Positions 1 to 10,950 of a stretch of 64,000 nucleotides of DNA are shown in pieces. Both the position numbers and the translations under genes were made by a program. The notes below the pieces were generated by a model. That model was not told the origin of the DNA. It made no database searches and worked only from the letters and a program-made list of their open reading frames with translations. The DNA comes from Endothia cerciana. Taxonomy: Eukaryota; Ascomycota; Sordariomycetes; Diaporthales; Cryphonectriaceae. The stretch covers positions 496,001 through 560,000 of the forward strand of contig JALRMH010000020.1 of NCBI GenBank assembly GCA_026119935.1, in the 5' to 3' direction. Each line of letters begins with the position of its first letter. The first letter of the stretch is position 1.

Positions 1-2121
1 AGCTGTGGTGCCCGTGCATCTTCCAACTCGACGGCCTTACCCTCCTCGATTTTCTCCTTCTTGATCATGGACTCGTCGAGAATGGCGGCGTTCTTACCGA
101 GCTCCTCGCGGCGTCTGGCATGTCGCTTGTTCAGGAACATCAGGTACAGTGGTATGAGTCTGCGAGAAATGAGTAAACCCCAGAGTCATATACACGAATG
201 GACTGATGTGATATTTTACTCACCCAGATATGACCCCAACGACAACAAACATACAGAGGTCGGCAATCAGCCCTTCGCGGTACAAAGGGGCTTGATCGGT
301 GGAGTAGAGCCTGCTCAGTGTCAGAGAATCTGCTTGCAACCATAAAAAAAATAAAAAATAAAAAAGAAAAAGATCTCGGGCAGAGATGCACGGGCACAGG
401 AAGGAACCTCCTGGATGGCAGACACAGAGAGCACGTGGCACTTACAGTGGACCGATGACATTGCCAACACACATTCCGATGAAAACCACCGCAGAGGTAC
501 ACTTCTTCTTCGTGTCGCCCGCCGTGTTGGACGACTGCCAGTTATAGATCATCGGAGTGATGGAGGAAAGACAAGAAACCTGGACCTTGAAGTTAGTCCT
601 GTAACGATAGCCTGGGCGTCCCGATTATAATAGAAGATGGCGACTGACGAGATAGTAACCAAATAAAAGCACCCCCTTCTGTCCCCTCGGTACGGTAAGC
701 ACCAAGACGGCCCCGATCGTAGGCAGGATGCTGTTCGCAGCAATGACCAGCCCTTTGCACTGGTATCTCTTAGCGAGCCAGGCTGTTCCGATAATTGAAA
801 TGATCTCTGCGGCCCAAGGGTCAGTTGATCCCTCATGGTACCAGCCAATGGATAGAGACTCGTACGTATAGCCCCGAATGGGATGTTGAACAGAATCGCG
901 GTGAAGCTATCGTAGCCAAAGGACTTCACGATGAGAGAGCCGAACGTCGTAATGCCACCGCTGGCGATGCTGATGGCGCGCGACAATTAGGACAGGACTC
1001 CATGACCGAGCCGGCACCAGGAGTACGCCGCGCCTTTCACTTACGAAATGGATGTGACGGCTATGAACCACAGATATGTCTTGATATCTGTCGCGGTCTC
1101 CCAGACGTGATCCCAGCGCCATTCCCTCGAGGTGATCCCCATCTGATTGGCCCTCAACCGCTCGGTGGCGATCACTTTCTCGCGGTCCGACAAGAATTTG
1201 GCTTCCATGGGCGAGTCGGGGATCAGCCAGAAGACGAAGACCGAGTAGGCAACGGTGAGAAGGCCACAGAAGAGGAAAATCTAATTCAGCATTAGCCAGA
1301 TCTCTGGTCCACCGGCACAGAACAGCTGGAGTACCCGCAGTGATCATACGACTCGGAATACTCTATGTTGAGCAGCAGAGACGCGGAGGATGGTGATAGG
1401 ACAATCCACGTACAATCTGATATTTGAATAGATTAGCGCTATCGATGTGGCCAAGCCCGTAGGTGAACAGGCTCCCGATCATAAGGGTCACGCCGTTCAT
1501 AGAGCTCCAGTAACTGGTCCTCATCGTCTGCTCTGAGCGCCGCCACCACGTCTGCGTAAATGCGACACAGCACGGGGCAATCATGGCCTCGAAGCACCCG
1601 AGGACGAACCGCATGCCCAGGAGGGAGCGGAAGTCTGTACAGGCGGTCATGATGGCAAGGGAGGAGCCCCATAGCAAGATCGCGGATGAGATCACCTTGC
1701 CGTTGGGGAGCTTCACGAGCAGGAAGGCTGTGGCGGGCTGCATCACCAGCTGCGCGAGGTATAGGACCGAGCCGAGCCACGAGTATTGATCGCCCACGAG
1801 ATGCGCACCGGAGACTATATCGAAGACGGAGGTGTAGCTGTTGCAGCCTCATGGTCAGCCACCCTACATCCCACACATTCCTAAAGGGGAGAAGACGGGG
1901 TGGGAGGCGTGCCTCAGGGTGGACTTGTCAAGTTGCTGGAAGAAGTATGCCCCAAGTAACAGTGGTAGAAGCCGGAGATCAATGCGGCGGAGCACTGCCT
2001 TCTCCTCCTCGTAGGTGAAGGAAGTATCATCATGACTGGCGAGGAACTCGGCCGCCTTCTCTCGGCGAGCCTGCTCCCGCATATCTGGAACCGGGGCGAT
2101 CTCGTCGCCGGCGTTCTGCAT
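1..2121 (-). CDS. MFS transporter, allantoate permease (Dal5/Tna1-like) family, 3' end cut by window edge
   Basis: Plasma-membrane proton symporter of the anion:cation symporter MFS family, which imports allantoate, nicotinate or other organic anions; the substrate cannot be told from sequence. Eight exons rebuild one frame: 2121-1913, 1837-1414, 1280-1046/1045, 969-866, 806-649, 579-446, 310-224 and 159-1. The protein starts MQNAGDE. A cytosolic leader holds the EEEKAVLRRIDLRLLPLL stretch typical just before TM1, followed by QLDKSTLSYTSVFD. The central loop ends in IPDSPMEAKFL, and the GGITTFGSLIVKSFGY segment opens the second half. The first intron (1838-1912) begins GC rather than GT; the other six are GT-AG. 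An in-frame ATG at 2217 would lengthen the N-terminus but fits the family less well. The C-terminal tail runs off the window, so completeness is unknown. The gene is divergent from the oxidoreductase at 2931. Confidence 0.9.
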
Positions 2122-2930
2122 CGTGACTGACTGGTTCAAGCTGGGCAGCTTATTGTATTGTAGGTACCTGACGAGACCTGTCGCCGTGGAGAAGGAAGAC
2201 GGCGACAAGCGCCACACAGGTATTTAATGAAGGGGGAGGGCACCCCCTCCCTGCACGATGCCCGCATCTTATCACCTGCATTGGGTGAATAGCTTTAGGG
2301 ACCCTTTCAGTCGGCGAAAGCCCTCAGCCGAGGCACACAATTATCCCTAGGTGCGTTTCCTAGATTTGAGAACGGCTCACCAGCAAGAATCACCCTATGA
2401 TCTGGGGGAGCCACGGGTGACTGCAGGGTGTGGGACTGCCCGCGGGCAGACTGATTGCACAGGCGTACGTACTCGGTATTCATGTTCCATAGTACTTACT
2501 GCTCACATACAGGAGATGCCCCAGGGAGGGACCAAAAGGTGACTACTATGGTAGCAGCTGGTCACCTGGGCCGTTTAGAGGACGATAAGGTTTCTCTAAT
2601 GGTGGACCCCCCTCCGCTAGTCCTCCCAGCTAGAGTTCCCCGGATCCCCCAGATTTTTCCCAGACGCCGCTGCTGACTCGTTGTACTTGACCAGCCCACT
2701 GGGCATTCTAGGCATCTCGGGTCCGGGTCAACGGTCGCCGATATCGTGTGGAGTCCGGCTAATACGCTGTTCCCGGCAGATGTATTTATTTCCATGAGCC
2801 GCGCGGATGTTGGGGGGGGGGGGGGAGGTTCGAGTCGAATGAAGACGCCTTACCCTTGAATTCCAAGGCAGAGCAGGCAGGCGAGAAGGCCCTGAAACTT
2901 CCCAGGATCGTCAGCCTCAGGACATCAGCC
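2122..2930. promoter_or_regulatory. Divergent promoter region between transporter and oxidoreductase
   Basis: About 0.8 kb lies between the two divergent start codons. It holds one good GATA-factor site (CTTATC, 2268-2273, reading TGATAAG on the other strand), the type bound by AreA/NIT2 nitrogen regulators, on the transporter-proximal side. A run of 14 G (2812-2825) sits about 105 bp before the oxidoreductase ATG. No open frame here looks coding. That the region is a shared promoter is inferred from gene orientation only. Confidence 0.45.
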
Positions 2931-4304
2931 ATGAGCGGGCAAGCAAAGAAACGCTACGCCGTCGTGGGAACTGGCGGGCGGTCAGGCTTCTACTATACGG
3001 CCATCGCAACGGACTACAAGGACACCTCCGAGATCGTCGCGCTATGTGATACCAACCAGACCCGAATGAATCATGCCAATGGCAGACTTGAGACCCTGGG
3101 ACACGGGAGGGTGCCGACGTACCTGGCCTCCGACTTCGACAAGATGATATCAGATCACAGGCCGGATGAGGTGATCATCACCACCGGCCCGGACAGGACT
3201 CACAATATCTATATCGTCCGTGCCATGGAGCTCGGTTGCAATGTGATTACCGAGAAGCCGAGTCAGTCCGAACTCAGAGGGATACGGAGCTGCGAGACGA
3301 GAAATTCTTTTGCTGACGCGGGAACCTGACCAGTGACCATTGACGCACCGCGCTGCAGAGAGATCCTCAAGGCTGTGGACCGGACGGGGCAGAAGGTCAG
3401 GGTGACCTTCAACTACCGCTACGCACCCCACAACACCAAGGTCTTCGAGATCCTACAGTCCGGCGCGGTCGGGAAGGTGACGAGCGTGCACTTTGAGTGG
3501 ATGCTCAACACCTCCCACGGGGCCGACTACTTCCGGCGGTGGCACCGGGACAAGCGGAACAGCGGCGGCCTGTTGGTCCACAAGAGCACCCACCACTTCG
3601 ACCTGGTCAACTTCTGGCTGCAGACGCGCCCGCAGACGGTGTACGCGCAGGGAGGCCTGAAGTTCTACGGGAGGGAGAACGCCGAGCAGCGCGGGGTGAC
3701 CGAGTTCTACGCCCGCAGCCACGGGAGCAAGGCGGCGGAGGCAGACCCGTTCGCGCTCCACATGGAGGGGAACGCGAACCTGAAGGCGATGTACCTGGAC
3801 GCGGAGCACGAGGACTCGTACTTCCGCGACCAGAGCGTGTTCAGCGACGGCATCAGCATCGAGGACACGATGAGCCTGCTGGTGAGGTACAGAAATGGCG
3901 CCGTCATGACGTACTCGCTCACGGCCTACGCGCCCTGGGAGGGCTTCCGGGTGAGCTTCAACGGCACCGGCGGGCGCCTCGAGGTGGAGGTCGTGGAGAA
4001 CAGCTATGTCAACTCGGGCGGTGACCAGTCGCTCGAAGGATCGATGGAGAGGAGGAGTATCCTGCTGAGGCCGCTGTTTGAGAGGCCACGGGAGGTTGAG
4101 ATTGAAGATGGCCAGGGGGCTCACGGGGGAGGCGACTCTGTGCTCCTGCAGGATCTGTTCGGCGAGCCTGTACCTGATGAACGTCGGAGGGCAGCGAGCC
4201 ACATTGACGGCGCTGCTTCGATCCTGACCGGTATAGCAGCCAACCGCTCGATCTCGACGGGCCAGGTCGTCAACGTCGACGACATACTGACCTTGCCGGA
4301 GTAA
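2931..4304 (+). CDS. Gfo/Idh/MocA family NAD(P)-dependent oxidoreductase
   Basis: Predicted 433-residue cytosolic dehydrogenase acting on a sugar, inositol or related polyol; substrate unknown. Exons 2931-3261 and 3334-4304 join across a 72-bp intron (gtcagt...ccag), and the join restores the family sequence EKPMTIDAPRCREIL. The N-terminal Rossmann fold opens YAVVGTGGRSGFY (residues about 9-21), then ALCDTNQTRM for the adenosine ribose. EKP is the conserved lysine motif of the family. The C-terminal alpha/beta domain holds GGLLVHKSTHHFDLVNFW, where the paired histidines are the usual substrate/catalytic residues. Start chosen at ATG 2931; an upstream in-frame ATG at 2856 would add 25 residues without family support. 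No signal peptide. It sits between the permease and the acyl-CoA ligase on the same strand as the ligase. Confidence 0.9.
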
Positions 4305-5131
4305 GGTGGTGACGGTATCGGTGGGAGCGACATTTTACATTATTGGATGGGGGTACATGACATGCTACCAGAGGGCCGCATACCATACAAGACCAAAAGG
4401 AGGATGTATATGTATATGTGTATGTATGTATATGTACATGTATAAGCACATGCGGTCTACGAATGAAACAACACACAATATGATTATCGTGAGAGGCTGC
4501 AATTGTCTCATCAACCAAGCGGGCACCCCAATGCCCAATTTACCACGCACGCCACCGGCGGACACATCTAAAAGCCGCTGTAGATACGCCCAGGCCCATG
4601 TTCAATCAGCCCTAGCATATGCATACCGGGGCCGCCGGGGTCTGAGCACAGATCGTGGGGTACTGTGGGGCAGCTGGCCGATCCTCGTATGCAGTAAATT
4701 ACGGGCCTGGGGTAGTGGGGTATAGTATAGTCACATACCCATGCATGCTAGTACCAATAGTATGTCGTGGTGTCTGGGCCCTCAGCCCCCTGTGGTTTGA
4801 GTCAGTACCCCCTGTTCTTGACGCAGCCCTGCTGCTACAGTGGTCGTGCACCCATCGCCGCATCCAGCCAGGCACCCACGGTTAAAAGGTTGCTTCACTA
4901 TGGAACAAGCCGAATCGAGCCGCCGGGCCAAGGTAATCGGTCAGTAGTAGGTCGCACGGTTGCGCCCAAGACCCGACACCATGGCTGGAGTGTCTATGTC
5001 TCTTGTCACCGTGCTGCCCGCCAGGGCTCAACGCTCATCAGGTGCTTGCTTTATTTATTATCTCTCTGCCTTCTTGGACGAGCCGCCATTGACCTCACAG
5101 CGCGCCCACAACGCCTCCTCGGTCCGTCTCG
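4305..5131. other. Intergenic, no gene seen
   Basis: Holds a short alternating TATG/TG low-complexity stretch at about 4401-4446. No open frame has coding character. It must contain the 3' region of the oxidoreductase and the promoter of the ligase. Confidence 0.5.
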
Positions 5132-7238
5132 ATGCAGCTCCAGGACACTGAACGCGCGATTCTCGTGAGGGGCGACAGCCTGGCTTACAGCGGCGGTCCT
5201 CCGGGCCAGTATCCCCAAGCCAGCGTCTTCGACTTTGTATTCGGGAACCCCTTTTGCCTGGAAAGCGAACATGTCCCTACATCTCAGGTGTTGCCACGCG
5301 TAGATGATGCGCAACCCATCTTCATTGACAACAAGACCAGTCAGGAACACCCCTCCCCTCCCCTCCCCCCCTTGTTATATTTCTTCTTCTTCTTCTTCTT
5401 CTTCTTCTTCTTCTTCTTCTTCTTCCTCCTCCTCCTCCTCTTCCAATGTTTGCATTCCCTTCCCCGGGGGCTATGACGCAGGCTGACGTCTTCTATCAGA
5501 TCGCCCCATCACTTTTGGACGAGCAAAGAGGGATGCGCTGACCGTTGCTGCAAACCTCCACCTGCTGGGATTGGATCCCAACGACGTACAGGCGCTGCCG
5601 CCGACGCCTACATGTCGGCGCCCCGAGCTGGCCCCCGTGGTGCTCGTTCAGCTGCCGAACTGCTTGCCATTCGTCCCCGTCGTTTTTGGCGTGTTCGCCT
5701 CCGGACTCACGGCCTCACTGGTCTCCCCGGCACTGACAGCCAGTGAGCTCAGCTGGATCCTACAGAATGCGAGGCCGCGGGCCGTCGTCACGGCCAAGGC
5801 GTGCCTCGGTGCCATGCGAGAGGCACTCGAGTCTCAGCAGGACACGGCGTACTTCTCACAGATCCCCGTCTTCACCGTTGACGTCGCCGCGGAGCGGTAT
5901 CCCTTCTCGGCGAGCTCGAGCACCGGCCCGGGCCCGGTGGCCCAGGAGAGGGACTGGACCTGCCTCCTCGCCGCGCCTGTCTCCCCGGTACAGCCGTACC
6001 GCATGTCCCCCTCGGACACCCTCAACCGGACAGCCGTGATATTATGGTCGTCCGGGACCTCCGGCCGCTCCAAGGGCGTCTTGCACTCCCACAACGGCCT
6101 GGTCTTCGCCACGGCCTCCCTCTGGTACGACGCCGACTGCCACAGGCCGGGCCTGCAGCAGCGGTGGCTCGGCTACGTCCCCTTCTACCACGTCTTCGGG
6201 CTGTGCAACATCTTCGTCCTGACGCCGTGCGCCGGCGCGACCACCTACGTCATGCAGTCGTTCAACCTCGAGGAGGTGTGCGCCTCCATCCCCAAGCGGC
6301 AGGTCACATACCTGCACATGGCACCCCCCGTGGCCGTCATGCTCGCCAAGGCCGCCGTCGTCGAGAAGTACGCCGAGGACGGCGGGTTCAAGAGCATCGT
6401 CGCGGGGGTCACGGGCGGGGCGCCCCTGGGCCACGAGGTGGTCGTCGAGGTCCACAAGCGGCTGGGCTTCAGGGTCAGGATGGGCTACGGCCTGAGCGAG
6501 ACCTGCAACACGTCCCTGCAGAGGGGCCTGACGGGGGCCGACATGCGCGCGGACGCGGGCGACAGCGGCTCCCCGCACTGGGGCGTCGAGCTGATGGTGG
6601 CCGGCGGCGGGCAGGACTTCAGGGGGGGCACGACCAGGGCAGAGAGGGCCGACGTGCCCGGGGAAATCCTGATCCGGTCCCCGGCCGTGATGACCGCCTA
6701 CCTGCCCATCGGGGGCCTGAACCAGGCCAAGGCACCGGACATGTCCATCACGACAGAGGCACTGACGCCGGATGGATGGTTCCGGACGGGGGACGTGGGG
6801 TACCTGGACGCGAGGGGCCACATCTGGATCACGGACCGCCTCAAGGAGCTCATCAAGGTGCGCGCCTACCAGGTCGCCCCCGCAGAGCTGGAGGCTGTCC
6901 TGTGCAGCAGCGAGCTGGTGGCGGACGCGGGGGTGATCGGGATCTACGATGGTGACGAGGCGACCGAGTGGCCCCGGGCTTTCGTGGTCCCGCGGCGCAT
7001 CGAACTGGTCCAGCAGGGCGACAGAAAGGGCCTAGAGGAACTGGCCGCGGCGGTGAAGGCGCTGGTGGAGGACAAAACTGCTCGGTACAAGTGGCTCCGG
7101 GGCGGTATCGTCTTCGTGGAAACCATTCCGAAGTCGCCTAGTGGTAAGATCCTGAGGAGGGTTATGAAGGACGGGGGTGTTAAGGGTGGGATAGAGGTTG
7201 CTGTGTACGAGAGGAAGAGGAGGGAGTCGAAGCTGTGA
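5132..7238 (+). CDS. 4-coumarate:CoA ligase-like acyl-CoA synthetase, peroxisomal (C-terminal SKL)
   Basis: ANL-superfamily adenylating enzyme that joins a carboxylic acid (aryl or medium-chain acyl) to CoA using ATP. Exons 5132-5339 and 5500-7238 give 648 residues; the 160-bp intron join yields DNKTNRPITFGRAKRDAL, the expected entry to the N-domain. Visible motifs: phosphate loop SSGTSGRSKG (about 253-262), MGYGLSET (397-404), GWFRTGDVGY with the ribose-binding Asp (about 501), hinge DRLKELIKVRAYQVAPAELE, and the catalytic Lys in PKSPSGKILRR (K619). The last three residues are SKL, the canonical PTS1 peroxisome signal, so the product should act in peroxisomes. The intron carries a long triplet repeat. 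Substrate cannot be named; plant-type 4CL activity is not implied. Confidence 0.93.
5381..5440 (+). repeat. (TTC)15 (CTC)5 triplet microsatellite inside intron
   Basis: Fifteen TTC units (5381-5425) run directly into five CTC units (5426-5440), all within intron 1 of the acyl-CoA ligase. The pyrimidine tract lies 60 bp upstream of the acceptor at 5499 and is preceded by a C-rich stretch. Slippage here would change intron length, not the protein. Confidence 0.95.
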
Positions 7239-8486
7239 TGAAGCTTCTGATCTTCAGGCTACAAGTGGGTATCAACTTGTATGGCAGCCTCCCCAGGATT
7301 TTGGGAAGAAGCCGCGGGCCACGGGACCACTCGGCACCGTGAATGGGCCACACATCGCTGTATCTTTATGTCGTGATCCACATTCCGACTGTATAAAATA
7401 ACTTTTTTTCTTTCCATTGACGCCCACTGAACACTGGTAGGTCGTCAATGTAAGACATATTGTCGATTTACGCGGGGATTCAAGAAAGTCGTACCAGGAT
7501 ACGCAGAACCTCTCTACAAGGCTGACGGCTTGCATAGTAGATCCTGTCGTCGAGGTCCCAGGGCGATTATATGATAGAGCAAGCGGCCTGATTTGTCGGG
7601 GGAAATATCATCAGCGAATGAATATTCCCCCCCCCCCCCTCTTTTTTTCTTCTTCTTCCAACACAGTCGCCCGCCTTGAACTGGATTGTTCCGAGTCTGC
7701 GTGAGTGACTCGCGTCCCTAATCCCCGGCAGGAGTGAATGAGAGAGCCCGGTCGAAGACCGGGCAGCCCACAGTCCCCGGGCCAGCGAGGCCTCTTAGAC
7801 CAGGCAGGGCCGATCAGCCACCCATCCAAAGATTCCCAAGTGTTCTCTGATTCACTACCCTTTTGACGGTGGCGATGTAGCCTGGCCCAGGCAGGGCCCC
7901 GCGAGGCCACCCAGGCCGGCCCCGGTGGCGGACCGCGGGAGGGCTGCGGCCGCCCAGAGCAGGCCGTGGCTGATGTGGTCGGCAGACGGGCCACGAGAAG
8001 GAAATTTTTCTTCCTAAATGGTCGGTCCCCGCGTCATTCGGGAATAATCGCGTTAGCATGCGCCTCCTTCCCCCTCCCTCGCCTCCCCCACGGGGGGAAA
8101 AGACACGTCCGGAGGATTCGGAGCGCGCTGCGGCTTGGACGTTCGCGATGCCGAGAGGCGAAGATGGCCGGTCCGTTTGGTCGCTGGAGCCTGGATCAAA
8201 AGTTTTGGGTGATATCTAAGATCTACTTTAAGAGCGCGGATCTCCTCACACACTTTGAGGTTATTCACACTTATCATCGGTCGGACACCACCACCACCAC
8301 CACCACCACCCGCCACATCCAAAGACCTACCAAGTACCATTCGGGCATCGAAAAACCCCATACACAGCGCTCGCCGTCCCAAATCAATACAATCACATTC
8401 AAGGCCCAGAAGGGGAGAAGAAAAGAAGAAGAAGAAGAAAAAAAAAAAATTCGAAACCAAAGACCAGCCTCTCACAGCTGCTGAAA
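7239..8486. other. Intergenic with simple repeats, no gene seen
   Basis: Contains a C-run and pyrimidine tract near 7628-7660, eight ACC units at 8287-8310 and an A/G-rich stretch at 8417-8450 just before the small ORF at 8487. The open frames here are low-complexity and Pro/Arg-rich and are not credible genes. Confidence 0.5.
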
Positions 8487-8891
8487 ATGCGCACGCCAGT
8501 CCTCTTCGCCTCCCTGTTCTCCGCCCTCGGCGCCGGCGCTCCCGTCCCCACCAAAGTAACCCGGAGCGGCGTGGGGCCGGACAGCATCAAGTACGAGGTC
8601 ACGCTCATAAGATGGTCCGAGTTTGTGAAGGGCGCAGGGTTCGACGCCGACTCCGAGGTGTACCTCGATTTTGACGACTGCGAGAATTGCGGGGGCGAGG
8701 GGGAGGAGGGGGAGGACTGGGACGTGGAGGACTGGGACGAGGACGCCACGGACTGGGTGGAGCCGCTTGTGTCTGCGAGCAAGAGGCCGGAGAGGGTAGA
8801 GAAGCCGATCAGGATCTTGGAATACCTGTGGAGGCCGGAGGAGTTGAGGAGGGATGTGGATGTTTGGAGGACAAGGTTGGGGGAGGAGTAG
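8487..8891 (+). CDS. Small acidic secreted protein candidate, unknown function
   Basis: Open frame of 134 residues, not recognised. It opens with a signal-peptide-like segment MRTPVLFASLFSALGAGAPV (hydrophobic core, Ala-x-Ala type end near residue 18). The middle (about residues 53-80) is strongly acidic: DFDDCENC followed by repeated Gly-Glu, then Asp/Trp pairs. The C-terminus is charged and Arg/Glu-rich. There are only two cysteines, as CENC. The ATG has a purine at -3 and an A-rich leader. No homologous motif is visible, so it could be a lineage-specific secreted protein, or a chance frame in GC-rich DNA. No intron is needed. Upstream simple repeats are consistent with an untranslated leader but prove nothing. 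Confidence 0.45.
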   Translation: MRTPVLFASLFSALGAGAPVPTKVTRSGVGPDSIKYEVTLIRWSEFVKGAGFDADSEVYLDFDDCENCGGEGEEGEDWDVEDWDEDATDWVEPLVSASKRPERVEKPIRILEYLWRPEELRRDVDVWRTRLGEE

Positions 8892-9187
8892 GGTGGTATG
8901 TGGCAGGGTGGGCCAAAGTTTATCTGGGCGAGGGCCTTCAACAAACCATAGAGGCATGGGAAAGGGGCCAATCTCGTGAAGGGACACGACTCGGGGGGCA
9001 CGGCGGCTCTCTTTGATATTGGACGGGCTTTTCCCGACTTCCTGGACATACTTCCGAATGAAATCAGTACATAGCCATCTCAATACCGCAATCACATACA
9101 TGCAGTCTTAACCGTTCTGGAATGCTCCGCAGGGAAAAGAGGCACTGGGTTGTGTCAAACCTAGAGCCCGAGGCAGGTGCGCGATGG

Positions 9188-10906
9188 TCAAACCTGCAAC
9201 CGGCAGAAGCACGAAGCCTTGATCGGCACATCCGCCACCTCCAGCGCCGCCTTCAACTTCGGCTCGATCTCCCCTGCCTCATCTGCCCGGCCCAGTCTCA
9301 CCAGGCACTCATGATATCCATGCAGAGCCCACACATTGTTCGGGTGCTGATGCGCCCTCGGCAGCGTATCATCGAGTCCCAGGTCGGCCTTGTATAACGC
9401 AGCTGCCTTCTCGACATGTCCCTGCTCCAACAGCAGTGCGCTCAGCGCGTGTCGCGTGGGCTGCATGAAGCCCCACGGTTCGTCATAGGGCAGGTTGTCG
9501 TACAGATCTGTGCTCCGCCGCAGGTGCTCAAACGCGGCGCCGTAGTTGCCACGGCGGTACTCGATTTCCCCGTCCAGCATTGCGCCTGCGACGGTGAGCA
9601 CGTCGACGCAGGTGTTGTTGAAGACGGTGCGGGATTTGGGTACGCGCTTCACGGCCTCGCGAAACTTGGCCTGTTCCTGTTCGGCTTCGTCGACCCGCCT
9701 GAGGGCGGCGAACGCAAGGCCCTTGACGTAGTGAAGGCTGGCTGTCGTTGTGCAGTAGAGCTCCTGATCCCCGGGGAAGGGAAGCATGATGATAGTCTCC
9801 CACCGACCGAAACGGACATAAGCATGGAGCCGCATCGACAGGAAGCCCTCAAGCCAGTCCGCCATGGGTGGCGACTCAACGCGGAGCAGGTCGGTCGGGA
9901 TGGAGGCCTCGAGCTGTGCGGCGGTGCTGATGGCGATCTCTGACTGCCCGGAAAACATGGCTGCGTAGATGCGGAAGTGGTAGTCGTGGGAGCGGTACAG
10001 GGTGTAGAAGTTCATCGAGCCTGCTCGCGACACATATTTCTCATCGGCGACAATGGCGGCCGAGTTGGCGTCGACGGCGTTCCTGTAGTGCCCGCACAGC
10101 ACGTCGAGATGAGAGGGCATGTGGTTCAGATGCCCTGCGTCCGGGACGAGCAGCCGCAGGTTGTCGGCCACCTCGAGTGCGGCTTCGGGACGGCTGCTCA
10201 TCTCCATGAGATGTATCCAGAGGTGCAGCAGGCCAGGGTGCTTGTCGCCACCTGGTTGCTCGAATGCAGCCTCGAGGACCCGTTTTGCCTCTAACGTGCG
10301 GGCTCCCTTTGCCGGCTCTCCCGTCTTCAGATCCCATAGCTGCCATGGCGTCAGGTTCATCAAGGCGTCGACGTAGAGAGCGGCGACGTCCAGGTCGCTG
10401 GCGAATCGCTGGTACACCTCACCCATGGCGCTGGCGTAGTCCTCGTTCCAGACTGTCCACCCTGATGAGTCTTGGCCCTGACCTTCAGAGCCCCCATTCG
10501 GCCAGTTCTCGAGAGGGTAACGGTGCTTGAGAGCCTTGATGATGGAGACCTCGGCCGGCGTCGCCGTGCCCGAGTGCTCGGCGGCCTGGCTTGCAGCCCG
10601 GTGTGTTCTCGCGACTGTTGATTCCAGCTCACGCCCCTCAAAGACCTCCCACGGCTTGTTATAGTTGGGGCCTAGAGCATATGCGAGGCCCCAGTAAGCC
10701 ATGGCGAATGTCGGGTCCAGAGCGGTAGCCTTCTCGAAACACGCCACGGCCTCCTCATGGTTGAAGGCATAGCTCCATATCAGACCCCTGTTGAACCACG
10801 TCCGGGCCTCGCTGTTGGTGGATGTCACCTCCCGAGAGTACGAGCCCAGGTCGTAATATGATCCGTCGTCTGCGGAGGTTGGCGATGGTGGTGGCTGACT
10901 CGTCAT
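9188..10906 (-). CDS. TPR-domain protein (tetratricopeptide, single exon)
   Basis: Intronless gene of 572 residues, full length with stop at 9188. Tetratricopeptide repeats are seen near residues 34-70 (ARTWFNRGLIWSYAFNHEEA...FAMAYWGLAYALGP), around 380-420 and near 470-550 (EPKLKAALEVA at the end). The central segment DAGHLNHMPSHLDVLCGHY matches a motif common to a family of fungal and bacterial cytosolic TPR proteins of unknown role, in which HxxHMPSH is nearly invariant; this may hint at a metal site. No signal peptide or membrane segment. TPR arrays usually mediate protein-protein contacts; the partner is unknown. A (TG)n microsatellite lies 45-73 bp before the start. Confidence 0.88.
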   Translation of the reverse strand: MTSQPPPSPTSADDGSYYDLGSYSREVTSTNSEARTWFNRGLIWSYAFNHEEAVACFEKATALDPTFAMAYWGLAYALGPNYNKPWEVFEGRELESTVARTHRAASQAAEHSGTATPAEVSIIKALKHRYPLENWPNGGSEGQGQDSSGWTVWNEDYASAMGEVYQRFASDLDVAALYVDALMNLTPWQLWDLKTGEPAKGARTLEAKRVLEAAFEQPGGDKHPGLLHLWIHLMEMSSRPEAALEVADNLRLLVPDAGHLNHMPSHLDVLCGHYRNAVDANSAAIVADEKYVSRAGSMNFYTLYRSHDYHFRIYAAMFSGQSEIAISTAAQLEASIPTDLLRVESPPMADWLEGFLSMRLHAYVRFGRWETIIMLPFPGDQELYCTTTASLHYVKGLAFAALRRVDEAEQEQAKFREAVKRVPKSRTVFNNTCVDVLTVAGAMLDGEIEYRRGNYGAAFEHLRRSTDLYDNLPYDEPWGFMQPTRHALSALLLEQGHVEKAAALYKADLGLDDTLPRAHQHPNNVWALHGYHECLVRLGRADEAGEIEPKLKAALEVADVPIKASCFCRLQV

Positions 10907-10946
10907 GATGCCTTGTGGGATCTTCTCTGTGAGCAGTGCAACAGCA

Positions 10947-10950
<4 letters not shown>

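Noticed and set aside
3453..4202. Long antisense frame inside the oxidoreductase gene (also frames inside ligase, TPR, lipase and BTB genes)
   Set aside because: Composition is Pro/Arg/Val-rich shadow of GC-rich codons; no motif, and the sense strand is clearly coding.
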